Assembly (NCBI GenBank): GCA_025738555.1
Contig: JAOVFP010000021.1
Location: 1,302,001-1,366,000 of the forward strand
Source: Cyathus striatus
Lineage: Eukaryota > Basidiomycota > Agaricomycetes > Agaricales > Nidulariaceae
DNA length: 64,000 nucleotides
Direction of reading: 5' to 3'
This document shows, one piece after another, positions 35,393-47,365 of this stretch (the first letter of the stretch is position 1; every line of letters begins with the position of its first letter). A model generated the notes under the pieces. That model was not told the DNA's origin and ran no database searches. It worked only from the letters and a program-made list of their open reading frames with translations. The position numbers and the translations under genes are program-made.

Positions 35393-36796
35393 ATGACTAC
35401 TGGACAGGACACAAACAATAACGTTCTACAGGAACTACAGGCTCTTCGACAAGCGCTAGCGCAGCTCCAAACACGCTGTGATAATCTCGAGCACGAGGTA
35501 CAAACCCTTCGACAGGCATCACAAGTACCCGTTAAGCTGCCTATTGATATACCCCAAGAAGTGGCGAATGTAGTCATCGACCACTTGCATGACGATGCGC
35601 AGGCTTTGAAGATATGTTCTCTCGTCAGTCGAGCATGGGCAAGATCAGCTCGCTATCACCTTTTCTACACGTGGAGTATTACGAAGAAGAACAAGCGCAG
35701 TGGGATGAATCTGCTTGTGCATCGTCTGTGCACGTTCTCCATGTTCTTACGCCGCGTGGTTTATGCCGGAGTAGAGACGGATCGTGCTGTACTCGCCTGG
35801 TCCTCGGATAACTTTGACATCAATGCCCCTCCGTCGGTGCAGACATTAGTTATTCAAAACCATCGTCTCGACTTGCGACATTGGGGCTCAGAAGCAGATT
35901 TATCAAGGTTCACGTCATTCTTTCAGAGTATTACCGAACTCTGTCTGTGCAACATCTCCTGCAAACCTCTCACATTCATCACTATCGTTATGGAGTTCCC
36001 ATCCCTTGTCAAACTTAAGCTGCAGAACATTGATATGTTGAGCGACTCCTTAGGCGTTAACGATATAGAGCTTTGGACAGCTATGCCTGATTCCTTACGA
36101 GTCTTAGAAATCACTGACACCGAAAATCCTTGGTTGTGGACCTTCGTGTGCAAAGACTCAACGAAGGTGCTCGATACGTTTAGGATAAAGGTTCCTTCGG
36201 ACGAGCTTATACACATTGTTCGTCTCGGGCCTTACTTCAGCAGTGCGGGTACTTCATTGAGAACTCTGGGTTTACGATTTAGCAACGTGCGAGACGAAGG
36301 TTAGTGTCAAATTCATTTTTGAAACATCCTAATACCCACTGCGATTTATATATATATAGTAAACTTCTTCCAGAATGTAGACCTTCGTGAGAATCGCAAC
36401 GTGCGCTGTTTAGAGTTAGGCGGCTTGCTCCAGTTCGACGGATCTAGCTTTACGATGCCGTTCCTCAGGATCCACACTATTTTGTCAGTGATACAGGTCA
36501 CAGCTTTCACGATGTTAGTCCTTGACGTGGATATTTTGGATCCGTTGTCTACTGTTCCTCCTTACGAAGACGAAGATAGCGATCCCGCGGAGACAGCGAG
36601 CAAAGTGGAAGAAGGCTGGGGCTTCCTCGATGATATTCTTGCGGGGTGGCAGTTCCCTTTATTGGAGAAGCTACACTTTAGGGTGCAGAATGATCATATT
36701 TATAACACGGTTATACCCAATCATATACGCTCCCGTCTGCCAAAGTGCAGCGCCAATCGAGCCATCACGTTTACTTTCGTTGAAGCCGATGATTAG
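35393..36796 (+). CDS. Coiled-coil F-box-like protein, 447 aa
   Basis: Two exons, 35393-36299 and 36360-36796, with a 60-bp intron (GTTAGT...TATATAG). Residues about 8-60 form a coiled coil (LQELQALRQALAQLQ...LEHEVQTLRQ), then an F-box-like motif (IDIPQEVANVVIDHLHDDAQALKICSLVSRAW). The remaining 330 residues are leucine rich. The C-terminus carries NHIRSRLPKC. Coiled coil plus F-box is a common agaricomycete arrangement; the likely role is substrate choice for ubiquitination, but no target can be named. The ATG at 35393 is the first in frame. Confidence 0.85.
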
Positions 36797-37130
36797 TAGG
36801 TATTGCGTACTACGGTATTCGAGATGGACTTATACATAGCATTGCCCATTGTATAATAGGATTGTGTACCTCAACCCAATGAACATTGGTTCCTACGAGT
36901 ATGTTTTTGATGTGACCATCATCTGTCGATAATAACAAGCCCCGGGAGATGTGAAATTCCAGACGCGTCGCGACGCGACTTTGCTGTCAGCCGATATGGA
37001 AAGAAGAAGCTGTGATCAATCCGCGATTTCACATATATTATGGGCAATGGGCATAGATTTGGACTCCGAGGACAGCAATCCCCCGTCTCTCGACCACCAC
37101 CATTCGTATCCCACACACTATACCACTAGG
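36797..37130. other. Intergenic region between tandem F-box genes
   Basis: 334 bp. The downstream frame stays open leftward to 36951, including an ATG at 36996, so a longer N-terminus of the next gene is possible. CATATATTATGG near 37030 may be its TATA element. Confidence 0.4.
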
Positions 37131-38662
37131 ATGGCTCCCCTGTCGTATACCCAGCGGACCACCGATGTCTATGAATCGGTTTTACAGCAATTGGAAGTCC
37201 ACGGTACTCTTATCAAGGAACTACAGCTGGAGAATGGGGATATGGATAAGCAGATTGTGGCGCTGAGGGAAGAAGTTAGCGACCTTCGCCAGAAATGCAC
37301 TCATCTGGAGGCAGAGCTTCGAGACGTCCAAGTAACCCAGAAGCAGGCTTCCCATGGGCGGATGGACAGATCGCGAGAGCCAGACGGATTTAGAACAGTT
37401 TCTTCCCATCGACAGTCTATTTCGATCCCGCTAGAAATTGCTGAAATGATCATTGATCACCTTCATCTTCATACGAAGGCGTTGAAGGCTTGTTCGTTGG
37501 TATGCAGGGATTGGGTTCCATCTACACGTTATCACCTCTTCGAGTCGTGGCAGGGAGACTCGACGAACTATGAGCGGGCGATTATTGGAATGCAACTGCT
37601 GCGGCACCCCCTTTGCACGTTTTCTTCATCTCTGCGCCGTCTCATCTTCGTCCGGAAGCTAGACGGAAAAATAGTCCCTTTGATATGGAATCATTTCTCC
37701 ACGGACATCCTGCGTTCCTCGCCGATAACGTCTTTGGATGTGATTGGCTACAAGCTTACCGATAGGCAGGAATCATTGGCAGGGTCGGCAAGTTACTACA
37801 TGTCGTCTCTTCCTCTCTTTGATTTGGGGAGTATAACGCATCTGCGGTTGAAGAATGTTTATTCGGATCGTATTTCGTTCATGAATATTGTTTGTGGGCT
37901 GAACAAGCTTGAGAGCTTGCATTTGACCAATCTGCAGTTGGTTGATGCTTTTCGGGAGGATAGTGTTTCTATTAAGATTCCTTCGTCTCCTTTGCACACT
38001 GTTGAAGTGATGCAATCCAGCCCGTGGATATGGATTTGGTTGCAGGCTATTCGCCTTCCAACAATTCAGACTTTGCGACTTAGTCTGCCATCTGATGCAC
38101 AATCATTAGGACCGATAAGCGTTTATCTTGCGCTCCTAGGTTCTTCGCTTTCACTATTAGGCATCAGCATTGATCCGAGTATTCTTTATACGGAGCAATA
38201 CAGCTGTAAGTTTTTGAGACTTTATCTCACATGAAAACGACTTTACGTTATTATATAGCTCCCATGTTCTTACATTCATTGAATTTGCAGGTTACTGCAT
38301 CCGCGCTTGAGACTTTCGAGGTTGCGGGACTCTTCCACTTCGATGGGTACAGATTCAATCAAGTTTACAAGTGGCTAAGTGTTATTCTCGAAGCCATCCC
38401 AGGGTGTATCCTAAGAACATTGATTTTATTCGTGGATGTCTGGGACCCACTGACTCGTACAACGGAGATCAAACATTTCTACGATGAGGGTCCCTGGGAA
38501 TCTATTGACCACCTTTTATCTGGTACCCGGTTCCCCATGCTGTCTCGAATTGTATTCAAGATTGAGAACGACACGGTGTACAACGATATTATTCCAAATC
38601 ACATTCGGAAACGTTTACCTGGATGCTGGAAGCACAAGGATATGTTATTTCATTTCGACTAA
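37131..38662 (+). CDS. Coiled-coil F-box-like protein, 492 aa (tandem paralogue)
   Basis: Exons 37131-38205 and 38259-38662 with a 53-bp intron (GTAAGT...TATATAG) at the position matching its neighbour. Coiled coil (LQQLEVHGTLIKELQLENG...LRQKCTHLEAEL), then F-box-like motif (ISIPLEIAEMIIDHLHLHTKALKACSLVCRDW), then leucine-rich body and NHIRKRLPGC near the end. Clearly a tandem duplicate of 35393-36796. I chose ATG 37131 because the coiled coil then starts as in the paralogue; ATG 36996 is an alternative that adds 45 residues. Confidence 0.85.
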
Positions 38663-38813
38663 GGACGAAGACACAAAGCAGCCTTCGAGAAACATGTCTC
38701 CTATTAAATTTCGTACAAACCTATAGCTGGACTATGCCATTACAGTATGTGTTACTTACATATATGTATGAGTGTAATGTACAAAGTATTAACAACGATC
38801 GAATATGCATGTA

Positions 38814-40554
38814 TTACCACTGCATTCCTATACGAACTGACCGTATAACGCCGTGATTCCATTCTTCCACTCTCCTCCTGCTAACCATGCTGAACACTGA
38901 CTCTTTCGTCCCAACAAATCCAACAGCCATACTTTGGGTGGCGACATCGATGATAGTGGGATACCACCCTCCAAGCTTGGATTCTGTCTCGCGCACATCA
39001 TGATCAAATTGTCGCCAGCCTAAGCTTTTGGCTTGCGCCCAGAACTCAGGGTCCTTTTCGTCTATAGAGCTTGAATGAACAGTAAAACAAAAACAAGAAA
39101 TGCTTTACACACCGGATGTGATTAGTACCTCATGAACATCAAGACCTTGTTTTCGGCGCAGTTCTTCTTGAACCACCTGTACCTGTTGAGCGTACGCTGA
39201 TAAAGGTGGTAGGCATTCGCCTGGTTTGTCGGTGCATGATTTAGAAAGTTCGCCCCGTCGAACATGCACAGCTATAAACTAACATATGGGAAACCATTGA
39301 ATTGTTATGGAAATGCATAGTAGGGAAGACGTACTGGAGGAATCCTATCAACTTCGAACGCCATTGTCAAATAATTCTTGGCCATGGTAACTACCCGTTC
39401 CGTGAAAGGCAAGTTCTTTCCAATGATGTTCCATACAGGAGACCAAGGATATTCCCACTCGAAGGTACGTGCAGAAGTCACATAGTACAGGAAGTCGAAA
39501 CATGCGAGGTGTTGATCAGGGACAAGCTTGGAATCCATCGGCGAGGGGTACATCAGCGGTAAATTCAATACATTGATGCTAGGATGTTCGGGATACGTCA
39601 ATGCCGCCAATTCAGAGAATATAGCATGAACTTCTTTAAGATTATCTTTTGGTCTAACTTTGTCTGGGACTCGTGTGTATGATACGTCGAGCCCTAAGCG
39701 GTCGAGCATGTTCTCGGCTATGAATGGTTTCGTTTCGTCTATGTTGCGAGTGGACCAGCAACCGAGTTGTTCTTTGTTTGGGGAAGAGTTGAGCGGGGGT
39801 TCTTTCACTTGTCGCCATTCAAGTATCGGTGTTTGGATGCTAGCTTGTAGATGTGTGAGGTTGAAGATATCGCCGAAGTGTATGACTCCTGATGAATTGG
39901 CTTTGGCGGATTGGTGAATTGTATTAATGGCCCGTTGAGGAGATACTCACGGACGTGATCGTTCGGCGCGAATGGAGGTACAATTGGTACTCTGTCACTT
40001 AGAGTAGCAAGGTATATCATATTAACCTATTCATTCGTTAGAAGACGTTATGACAGACTACGATATGTCCTCACAATACCCATGAACTGTTTCGCTGGTA
40101 ATTGTCATTAGTGATAGGAGAGAACGAAACAGCGAATTACATACTAAACCCGCCCACAGCCCACGAAGTCACATAATACTTTTCTGGTAGAAGATTATCT
40201 ACGAAGTGATGCAATCTTCACAAAAGACACGTAGAGTCACAACTTTCGATTCACACCTTTAAACCCCTTCGCCGGCGAACCCATCAACAAACTAGAAGCA
40301 TCCCAAAGCCTCGCAATATCAACCTCCTTTCCTTTGGACTCTGGACATTTACATATTGTTTGTGGACAATCCCAAGGAAGAACTTCCACGTCTGGTATAG
40401 TGTTGCTTCCGAACCCTAGATAGACTTTGCCGAATGGTGCCGAGAAGGCATTCAACGAATTCCACCAAAACACTAACGCTGACCAGTAGAAGGAAAGTGT
40501 AGCGATAGATAATAAAAAAGTTACGAGTGTCCACTTTGCGCGAACGAAACGCAT
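38814..40554 (-). CDS. GDP-fucose protein O-fucosyltransferase-like membrane enzyme, 475 aa
   Basis: Seven exons: 40554-40257, 40198-40145, 40094-40075 (20-base microexon), 40026-39951, 39900-39335, 39278-39113, 39061-38814; 1428 coding bases. The N-terminus is a type II signal anchor (FLLSIATLSFYWSALVFWW, residues about 13-31), so the catalytic part should lie in the Golgi/ER lumen. Family motifs: SWAVGGF and VNMIYLATLSDRVPIVPPF near the start, then IAVHVRRGELSKSC (donor-sugar binding region), ITSDEKDPEFW, GWYPTIIDVATQS and GFVGTKESVFSMVSRRRV. This series is known from O-fucosyltransferase-like proteins; the acceptor is unknown. It is convergent with the F-box gene ending at 38662. Confidence 0.8.
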
Positions 40555-42598
40555 GTAGATGGCAGAGAGGAGAAAGGAGACGCGTCGTTTTTCTATTGAT
40601 TGGCAATGATACGTAGCTAAAAATTAAGATCGATGTTTACATAATGTAATATATTGGCCATGGTTGCCAGTCATAATGCCTATTTTGAAACGTAGCATGA
40701 ATGATGTTATGTTCTGGAACACAGCAAGCATAGCAGGAAGAGCCTACAGGTCGAGAAATGAAAAAAAAAACGTTTTCAGTGTGGTCTTCTAGTGTAATTT
40801 TCGCACATACAGTGCGAGTTCTGGATTTTATGTTAAGGCGCTCTACGGGCGGTGAAATCTGGCCAAGGGATCATCTCGTGCCGCAGATAAAAAAATATCT
40901 ATCTGGACTAGCAAATGATGAAACGTCATTGACGATTAACGAGTCGATGATGTCGAGAGGGACGGTACTTGTATGAGTCATCATAAATTTAGCTGTAGAA
41001 TATGAGTCATCATGAATTTAGCTGTAGAATATGAGTAGGATTTCACCAAGATTTCACCAGGTACGCTCTCTGCCTTCTTACCACTTTAACGTAAATATTG
41101 GGTTTTAATTGTTAGAACACTGGAAGTGCTACAGGAAGAAAATGGTACGACCTCGGTCAACTCGGTAGTGGGCTCGTGTTGGGCCAGGGGTATACATGTC
41201 CACTGTGGTCTTGCGCTCATTTCGCGTCGGGATGATAGCTAAGGGCATGTATAGGTTTAATTATGATAATAACAAAGATGTGTACAGGACATGGAGTGTA
41301 AAGACAGTTGGGCAGGGGGGGAGAAATACTGGATGGCTTTTTTATAGCGTAACGGGCTGAAATTGGCAGGAAGGACTCGAGCGCGGGTGTGGCAGTACAA
41401 GGCAAAGGATAGTCTCGACCGAAGACCGTTCACGGATGGATGAACACGTCCACGATTGCTCGTGGGCTAGCATATGTGTCTACATATGGAAGGACACGTG
41501 ATGTCGTGGGCTGGGCCTTTGATGAGCCTAAGGCAAAGGGACAATTTTCTTGCTTGCCTCTGTTTGCCGCCTCAGTGGACGCTGCGACCGGCATGACCCG
41601 GCTGTGCCGCGAAGCCGGTAGCTTTAGCTAGTAATGGCTCAACGTGGGCCGCCGGGCGCCGTCAGTGCGTTTAACTTTGATCAGAGCTTAAAAATCAAAC
41701 TCTCACCAATAGATCACAACAGCAATCTCCGACATCTTGTGTCCATCGGACCAACATCGGACATCCACTGCAAAATCCACTGTGAAAAGATAGGTATCCT
41801 CAATCTGGTATCGTCCTCCGAAATAAAACCCCTCGGTTTCATGATAGAGTCAGTGGCTCGTTGGGGGTCCATTGCCATTGCATTGCGCAATGATGTTACA
41901 TCTAATCATATATCACCACGCCGTGATCAACGATTGGGTGCATGCCTCGTTGCAACCTCGTTGCGTTGCTCTCACCGGAGTCACCACTGCCAGTGTTCCA
42001 ACAGGTTGGTTGCGGGCCCGAGTCAAGATAGTTAATGAAAACCTCTTTTTGTAAGTAATGCATAATTCTCACATAGCATTGATAGAATGACTTATGGACA
42101 AATTGAAAATATATAGGAGACTTACTACTAGGAGGCTTCATTTATTGCTGTCAAGGCGTAGCAGGATCAGATTATCGCGATATGAACTCTATTGTAGTGC
42201 GCCACAAACGTACATTATACATATACACTTCTACCTTCGAAAGGCAATGGCAGTCATCCACCACGCTGCGCCGCGGAATGACCGAAGTCAAAATCATCAA
42301 AGACTTCCTTAATTGTTAACCCTATACGAGAAATCAGATATTTCTATAGCCAGGGAAGACATTGAATTGAATCTCGTGTGTGTGCTTCTTTAACGGCTTT
42401 GAACGACATCTTCACACGGAACCACGTAATGGGGTTCATGTCCATTATTGTCCATCATATAATAGATGCCGGAAAGACCAGGTTAAGATAACGTCTCTGG
42501 CCACTTATAACCCAGGCCGTCCCTCTTCTATCATTATCTCCCTCTCACGACATCGCACCCACATACTTACCCCAAACCGTCACTTATACAACTAAACT
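40555..42598. other. 2-kb intergenic region, no gene supported
   Basis: Only short open frames without domains. A 28-bp direct tandem duplication (ATGAGTCATCAT.AATTTAGC...) lies at about 40973-41030. A CT-rich, TATA-poor stretch (about 42490-42595) precedes the BTB gene. Nothing else recognised. Confidence 0.5.
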
Positions 42599-43819
42599 AT
42601 GAGTTCAATGGCAAACGGATCGAACGGGATCAGAGGTACAAATAAGCATACAGAATTCTATATCCAAGGCGGCGACTTGTATCTCATGGTAAGTCGCCTA
42701 CTGTTCTCTGTTGGTATCCAGTATCCCCAAATATCCCCACAAAAACCGTATCCCAGCAATGTACAGCTGAGGAGCTCCTGCATTGAAATATTACAGCCTG
42801 TTGTTAAATCGATACAATATGTACTCGCTTTGCAACAGCGCTACTCTGGAATACGGTTTCTTGTAGGGATGTTTGGAGGTATTGGCTATCGCTTCGTTTT
42901 TTGACGATGCTTTCAAGGCCGATCATATCCACTTCCGAGTTTTCTCATACTTCTTCACTCGCGAGCCGTCCTCAGTATTTCACGAACTGCTCAAGCCCTC
43001 TTCTGAGTTACCTGGAGCTCCTACTCCCGGAAGTAGCCATTCATCGGCCCTAACTATCAATGATATAACGCCAGGGGACCTCGAGTTATTTTTGAGGGTG
43101 GTACTAAATCCGTACGTGTACTTTTTTCCGTTGTGGTTATCTCGGGTTCTGAACCTTGTTATACAGTAAATATACGAATTTCGATTTCATGACAGCAGAA
43201 AATTGGATTACAGTTCTGAAAATCGCCCACAACTGGAAGTTTAACGTACTCAAAGAAGCTGCGATCCAAGAACTTCAAAAGATTCAGCTCGATACAGTCT
43301 TGCGTGTGGACATGTATCAAAAAAATAACGTCGACATTAGATACATTTTACCTTATTATGTTGACTTATGTGCGAGGAACAAGACGCCTACGAGGCAAGA
43401 ATCGAAGCTTTTGGGTCATGATACCACCATTGCGGTCTTCCAGGCAAGGGAACTTATGTTGAGGTCCCCTGCGCATGTCGTTTTCAATGGACAAGATCCA
43501 CCCAGAAGTCCGTTACCTGATGAGGTTCCTCGCGAGAATATCTTTAAAATTTTGAAAACCGTATTGGAGATCGATACCGGCGACACCAAAGATCTTTCAG
43601 GTCCTAAAGAGAACACGGCAAGTAATAAGCCAAGTAAGCTGTTCAATATTTATAGCTTCGTATTTGAGCTAATTTATGGATGCAGCGGCTACGAACTCAT
43701 CTACCGGTACTGTAGACAACGCGCAAACTGTCACGGCGAATTCCAGTGTAAGATCTAGGCCTAACACGGTCTTAGGTCGGGCACCTGCTGGAAAAGGGGT
43801 ATTCGGAAGAGGCAGCTGA
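42599..43819 (+). CDS. BTB/POZ-domain protein, 294 aa
   Basis: Exons 42599-42688, 42918-43111, 43167-43633 and 43686-43819. The BTB fold is spread over exons 1-3: FYIQGGDLYLM joined to ADHIHFRVFSYFFTREPSSVF, then GDLELFLRVVLNP joined to KYTNFDFMTAENWITVLKIA and HNWKFNVLKEAAIQEL. This follows the pattern of the expanded agaricomycete BTB family (IEGGDLYF...FRVHRYFF...LYNPKY...WSAVLKLA). Such proteins bind partners through the BTB domain; a Cullin-3 link is possible but not shown. The C-terminal exon is serine/threonine/asparagine rich and ends GKGVFGRGS. Intron 1 is unusually long (229 bp), so an extra small exon inside it is possible. If intron 3 is retained the protein would end at 43758. 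Confidence 0.85.
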
Positions 43820-44056
43820 CCGTATTACGTAGGATTGTTTTTGTACTACTTGTTCTGTATTCTTTCCCCCATTGTACGCTAGTGATTCTTCTGGCTCTTA
43901 TACTTGTTTTTGTACTCTGTTTTATTTGAATTTTATGCTTTCTTGTCCTATTTGTCGCTTGAGATCCAGTACGCTTCCTAACCTGAAGTATAAACTCCAG
44001 GAACAACTTAGCGGAAACTTGGCGGAAACTCAAGCATGAGGAGTGCTAGTGCCATA
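43820..44056. other. Short gap between BTB gene and the nested transposons
   Basis: No gene; 3' flank of the BTB gene, ends at the TA (44055-44056) bordering the inverted-repeat element. Confidence 0.5.
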
Positions 44057-44602
44057 AGGTAGAGGACATCTAAAACTGACACCCTTATGTAAGCACCTTA
44101 GTAAGCGCCAAGAGGCGCAAAATCCCTGGGTTTCCGAAAATAAAAAAATGTAGAGCTCTAATTTTATGAAAGCTCAAGACTACCTAAGCTAGATATGCAT
44201 ATAAAAGCCCAAAAATGCAACTATACTAACTAATGCATTGAAAAAGTGAACAACACTCTCAGCTTGTACCTTTCTCAATGTCACAAGCTGTGACAAAGCG
44301 TTACTATATATCACGTGTTGAATATTACATAATCACAAATGTATTATGTAAGGCGCAAAATGTTCGAAGTCAAAAAATCAAAATGCCTTCCAAACATATG
44401 GAAATGCATTTATATGATGTTTTATGTCACTTTGTACTCAAAAAAATGTTTCTTAAATTACTCCAGCTGTAGTCAAATTTTCAGAAAATAAATTCCAACA
44501 TTTTGATCCAATTGCTAAAAGCTATCAAATGTTGGAGTTAGATTTACATATAAATGATGTGTGAGGAAGGAATTTCAGTATGAGATTTGGATTATGTAAG
44601 GG

Positions 44603-45278
44603 TGTCACGTCCCGTTCCAACTACTAAGGGTTGAACCACGAAGAAGGGTCTAACGATGAGAGAGCACGTAAGTAAACGGCTCAGGGGTAATGAACAAAGT
44701 ACGGGAGTAATGGAACGTTGGCTTCAACTTATATGTTGCGCCCCTTGAACTTCTCGTTCCGTATTTAGAAGAAGGCGGAGCTGATGCTGATAACTCGGAG
44801 TTGGAACAAGTCCCAAGCGAAGGAAAGGGTATTAACGTAGTTGATTCGAAACTGTAGTCTACTTACAATATAGAGTAGTTTATATAGTATTTACTTTGTC
44901 CCGGATGCAGAGGGAGTTAGTGTCTATGGGTTTGTGGCATACTGAGGGATAAGTAACTCCAGAGAATGTAGACTACAGTAGACTAGTTTCACGCCTCTAG
45001 ATTACAGTCAACGTATAACGCCGATAGTTACGGTGATGACGAGGAACGGGGTAAAACTAATGGGGACGGGAGTTATAGAATGAACTAGAAAGAATGGAAA
45101 GGCATAGAACGAATAGTAGTAATAAAGGGAAGGGACAAGTAAACAATGACAAGTAAACATTAAGTAAGTAAGAGTTCCTTTTATAACAAACGTATACAGT
45201 CTGGAGGAAACGTACAATCCTCAGATGAAAACATAACAGACTTGCGTCGGTCCTATGGGCTTTGTCATGGATATGACA
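44603..45278 (-). repeat. 3' LTR (left), 676 bp
   Basis: TGTCACGTCC...GATATGACA in plus orientation; same length as the right LTR. Differences from it by eye: 44683, 44696, 44819, 44909 and 45267, all at CpG positions. TATA-like TTATAAAAGG on the minus strand (about 45177-45186). Confidence 0.97.
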
Positions 45279-45282
45279 GTAT

Positions 45283-45291
45283 CCTCCCTTT
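45283..45291 (-). promoter_or_regulatory. Polypurine tract
   Basis: AAAGGGAGG on the minus strand, four bases from the 3' LTR, the expected plus-strand primer site for reverse transcription. Confidence 0.7.
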
Positions 45292-45374
45292 AAGGCCAAG
45301 CCTCGAGGCCTTGAGATCGGATAAGAATAGTTTAAACTTTGCATGTGCCTCGGCACTAAATCCTAGAGCCGAAA

Positions 45375-45380
45375 TATAAA
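45375..45380 (+). promoter_or_regulatory. TATA box of the antisense gene
   Basis: TATAAA in AAATATAAAGGCGG, ~70 bp before the ATG at 45449 and ~100 bp after the LTR. Suggests the antisense gene has its own promoter and does not rely on the LTR. Confidence 0.5.
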
Positions 45381-45448
45381 GGCGGAGAAATCAGCGAGTG
45401 TTCAAAACATAAAATCGCAACCCATCAACTCCACTTCGCTTAGTAAGC

Positions 45449-47237
45449 ATGCCTCCCTTCTACGTCACTGTTCCCGTTCTCCCAGAAAACCTATCTCCGG
45501 AGGAACTTAAGGAAAAACTTTGGGAGAGTTACCAAGCACGTCTTCGTGATCAGACTCCAGCGACGGCGTTGGGACAAAGCGAGGGAGTTACTGAGACGAT
45601 TGGAGAGGAACAGGGGGAGAAAACTGAGGACGAGGGCGACGACGAGGATGATGAGAAGGAGGAAAGTGACGAGGTCATGGTGAAGAAGGAGTATGGTGGT
45701 GAGGAAGAGTTGGAGGGTTCTGATGAGGAGGGGGAAGAGGATGAAGATGACGACGATGGAGAAAGTACCCGTAGCAAGAGCAACAACGCTGACGATCCCG
45801 ACGATCTGCCCATCCTGCCTAACGAAGAGGATAACGCCGGACAGGATATGGATGTGGAGGGAACTTTGGCTGAGAGCCAAACGTTGAGGACTCAAGACAT
45901 GGATGTCGACCCTCCAGCTCAGGAGGAAATGGGCGAGAGTATTTTGGACCGGGTGCGCAATATTTATCTCCAGCGCACAAGGGAAGCTCCTGAGACTACA
46001 GCCCAGCGCGATGCTCACTTTGCCCAAGCGAGGGCAGAGTATGAGGGTGTAGTCACAAGGTTTGGAGTCGAACATTTTCGCCAGCAGGATCTAGCAGTAG
46101 CCTTACAACTTCACAGAGAACAGGACGAGGCCATCTTTAGTATCCCGGTGAAGCCATCGCGTCCGGTGTTGGCTGTGGTTCATGACGCGGCGGTGGTGAT
46201 GGGAGTCTCGGAGGTAAGTAGGGTTCTGCCAGAGCAAAACTCAAAAATAACTTCTACTCAAAAGGTAGGAGATCACTTTCACCGTTTTGGCCGGGCTGTT
46301 CAACGTTTGAACCAGGACATCGAGGAGCATAGTCGTACTGATACGCCTGTGATCGAGATGGGAGAGGCAGAGGGTGGAGGTGAACCGGAACAAACGAACG
46401 TCGAACCGGAAGAAGTGGCAAGTAACCAGTCTTCGCCTGCCAGGCCGCCTCTCAAGCGTCCACATACCGGAACTGGCCCCAAAAGGGCTAGTAGGCCTCG
46501 AGTCAGTGGTCGAGCACGTGGTCGTGGCCGAGCTGCCACTCGAAGTTCAAGGGCAACCAGCAAGGCCACTATTGAAGATTCTGATGAAGAGGCAGACGGG
46601 GAAAATGTTAGAAATGACGATAACGCCGAACACGAAGATGATGGTGAAGCGTCGAAGGGGAATACAGTCGGGGAAGATGAGTCTGAGCCGGAGCAAGTAA
46701 GAGGCAAGGGTAAGGCAAAGGGAAAAGGTAAAGGCAATGAAAAGCCTAGGATACCGCCTTGTTATCTTGAGCCGGTGGATCGATGCCCAGAGTGCGAGAA
46801 GAGGGGCTTATCGCCTTGTATAGTCAACGTCAAGTAAGTCTCTTTTTGTTTTACCTAACTCCGGAACTAATGGTCTTCATAGCGGCAAAATCACCAAGGG
46901 AGTCCGGGCCTGCGATTATTGCAGGGTACACAAGGCCAAGTGCTTTGAAGAGCCTCTTACCCGTGGCCGTGTATGGCCAGTAGAGGAAGGACCCAATGGC
47001 TCTGGGAGCTCGTCTGGGGGATCTTTTCCTCCTGACGCTCTTGAAGCCATCCGGAACTTGGTGGAAACGAACAAGGTCAACTCGGAGTTAGTGAGAGAGA
47101 ATTCGGCGTTGATGAGGCAAGCCATGGGTGTATGGGAATCGATTGCAGAGAGGTTGGGAACATTGCTGAGTGCAATGCCTGGGGCTGATACTTCGGCGGA
47201 GATTGATGAATCCGGAAGTGAAGAAGAGGAAGAGTGA
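45449..47237 (+). CDS. Antisense gene inside the chromovirus: acidic protein with zinc-cluster-like motif, 579 aa
   Basis: Opposite in direction to gag-pol and convergent with pol (129 bp between stops). Exons 45449-46833 and 46883-47237 with a 49-bp intron (GTAAGT...TTCATAG). Residues about 48-150 are extremely acidic (Asp/Glu runs); residues about 345-380 are Arg/Gly/Ala rich (RASRPRVSGRARGRGRAA), DNA- or RNA-binding-like. The intron splits a cysteine motif: CPECEKRGLSPC then, after 14 residues, CDYCRVHKAKC, i.e. C-x2-C-x7-C-x14-C-x2-C-x6-C, close to fungal Zn2Cys6 clusters. A predicted coiled coil (LEAIRNLVETNKVNSELVRENS) and a Glu-rich tail follow. A 51-base segment at about 46215-46265 has splice-like borders and could be an optional intron. 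Function unknown; it may be a captured host gene or an accessory gene of this element family. Confidence 0.8.
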
Positions 47238-47365
47238 GCCGGGAGAAATGTAGCTACCGCGGGGAAAAAATGTATTTTTGTATTTATTGAACTTTGAATT
47301 GTTTTTTGGCGTATAAGTTTTCTAAGAGAAGAAGCGGATGAAAATGAGTTAAAGCGGAACAAAAT

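Noticed and set aside
45491..46075. 194-codon minus-strand frame opposite the antisense gene
   Set aside because: Mirror of the Asp/Glu-rich coding sequence; the plus-strand frame is longer and carries the cysteine motif and a coherent intron.
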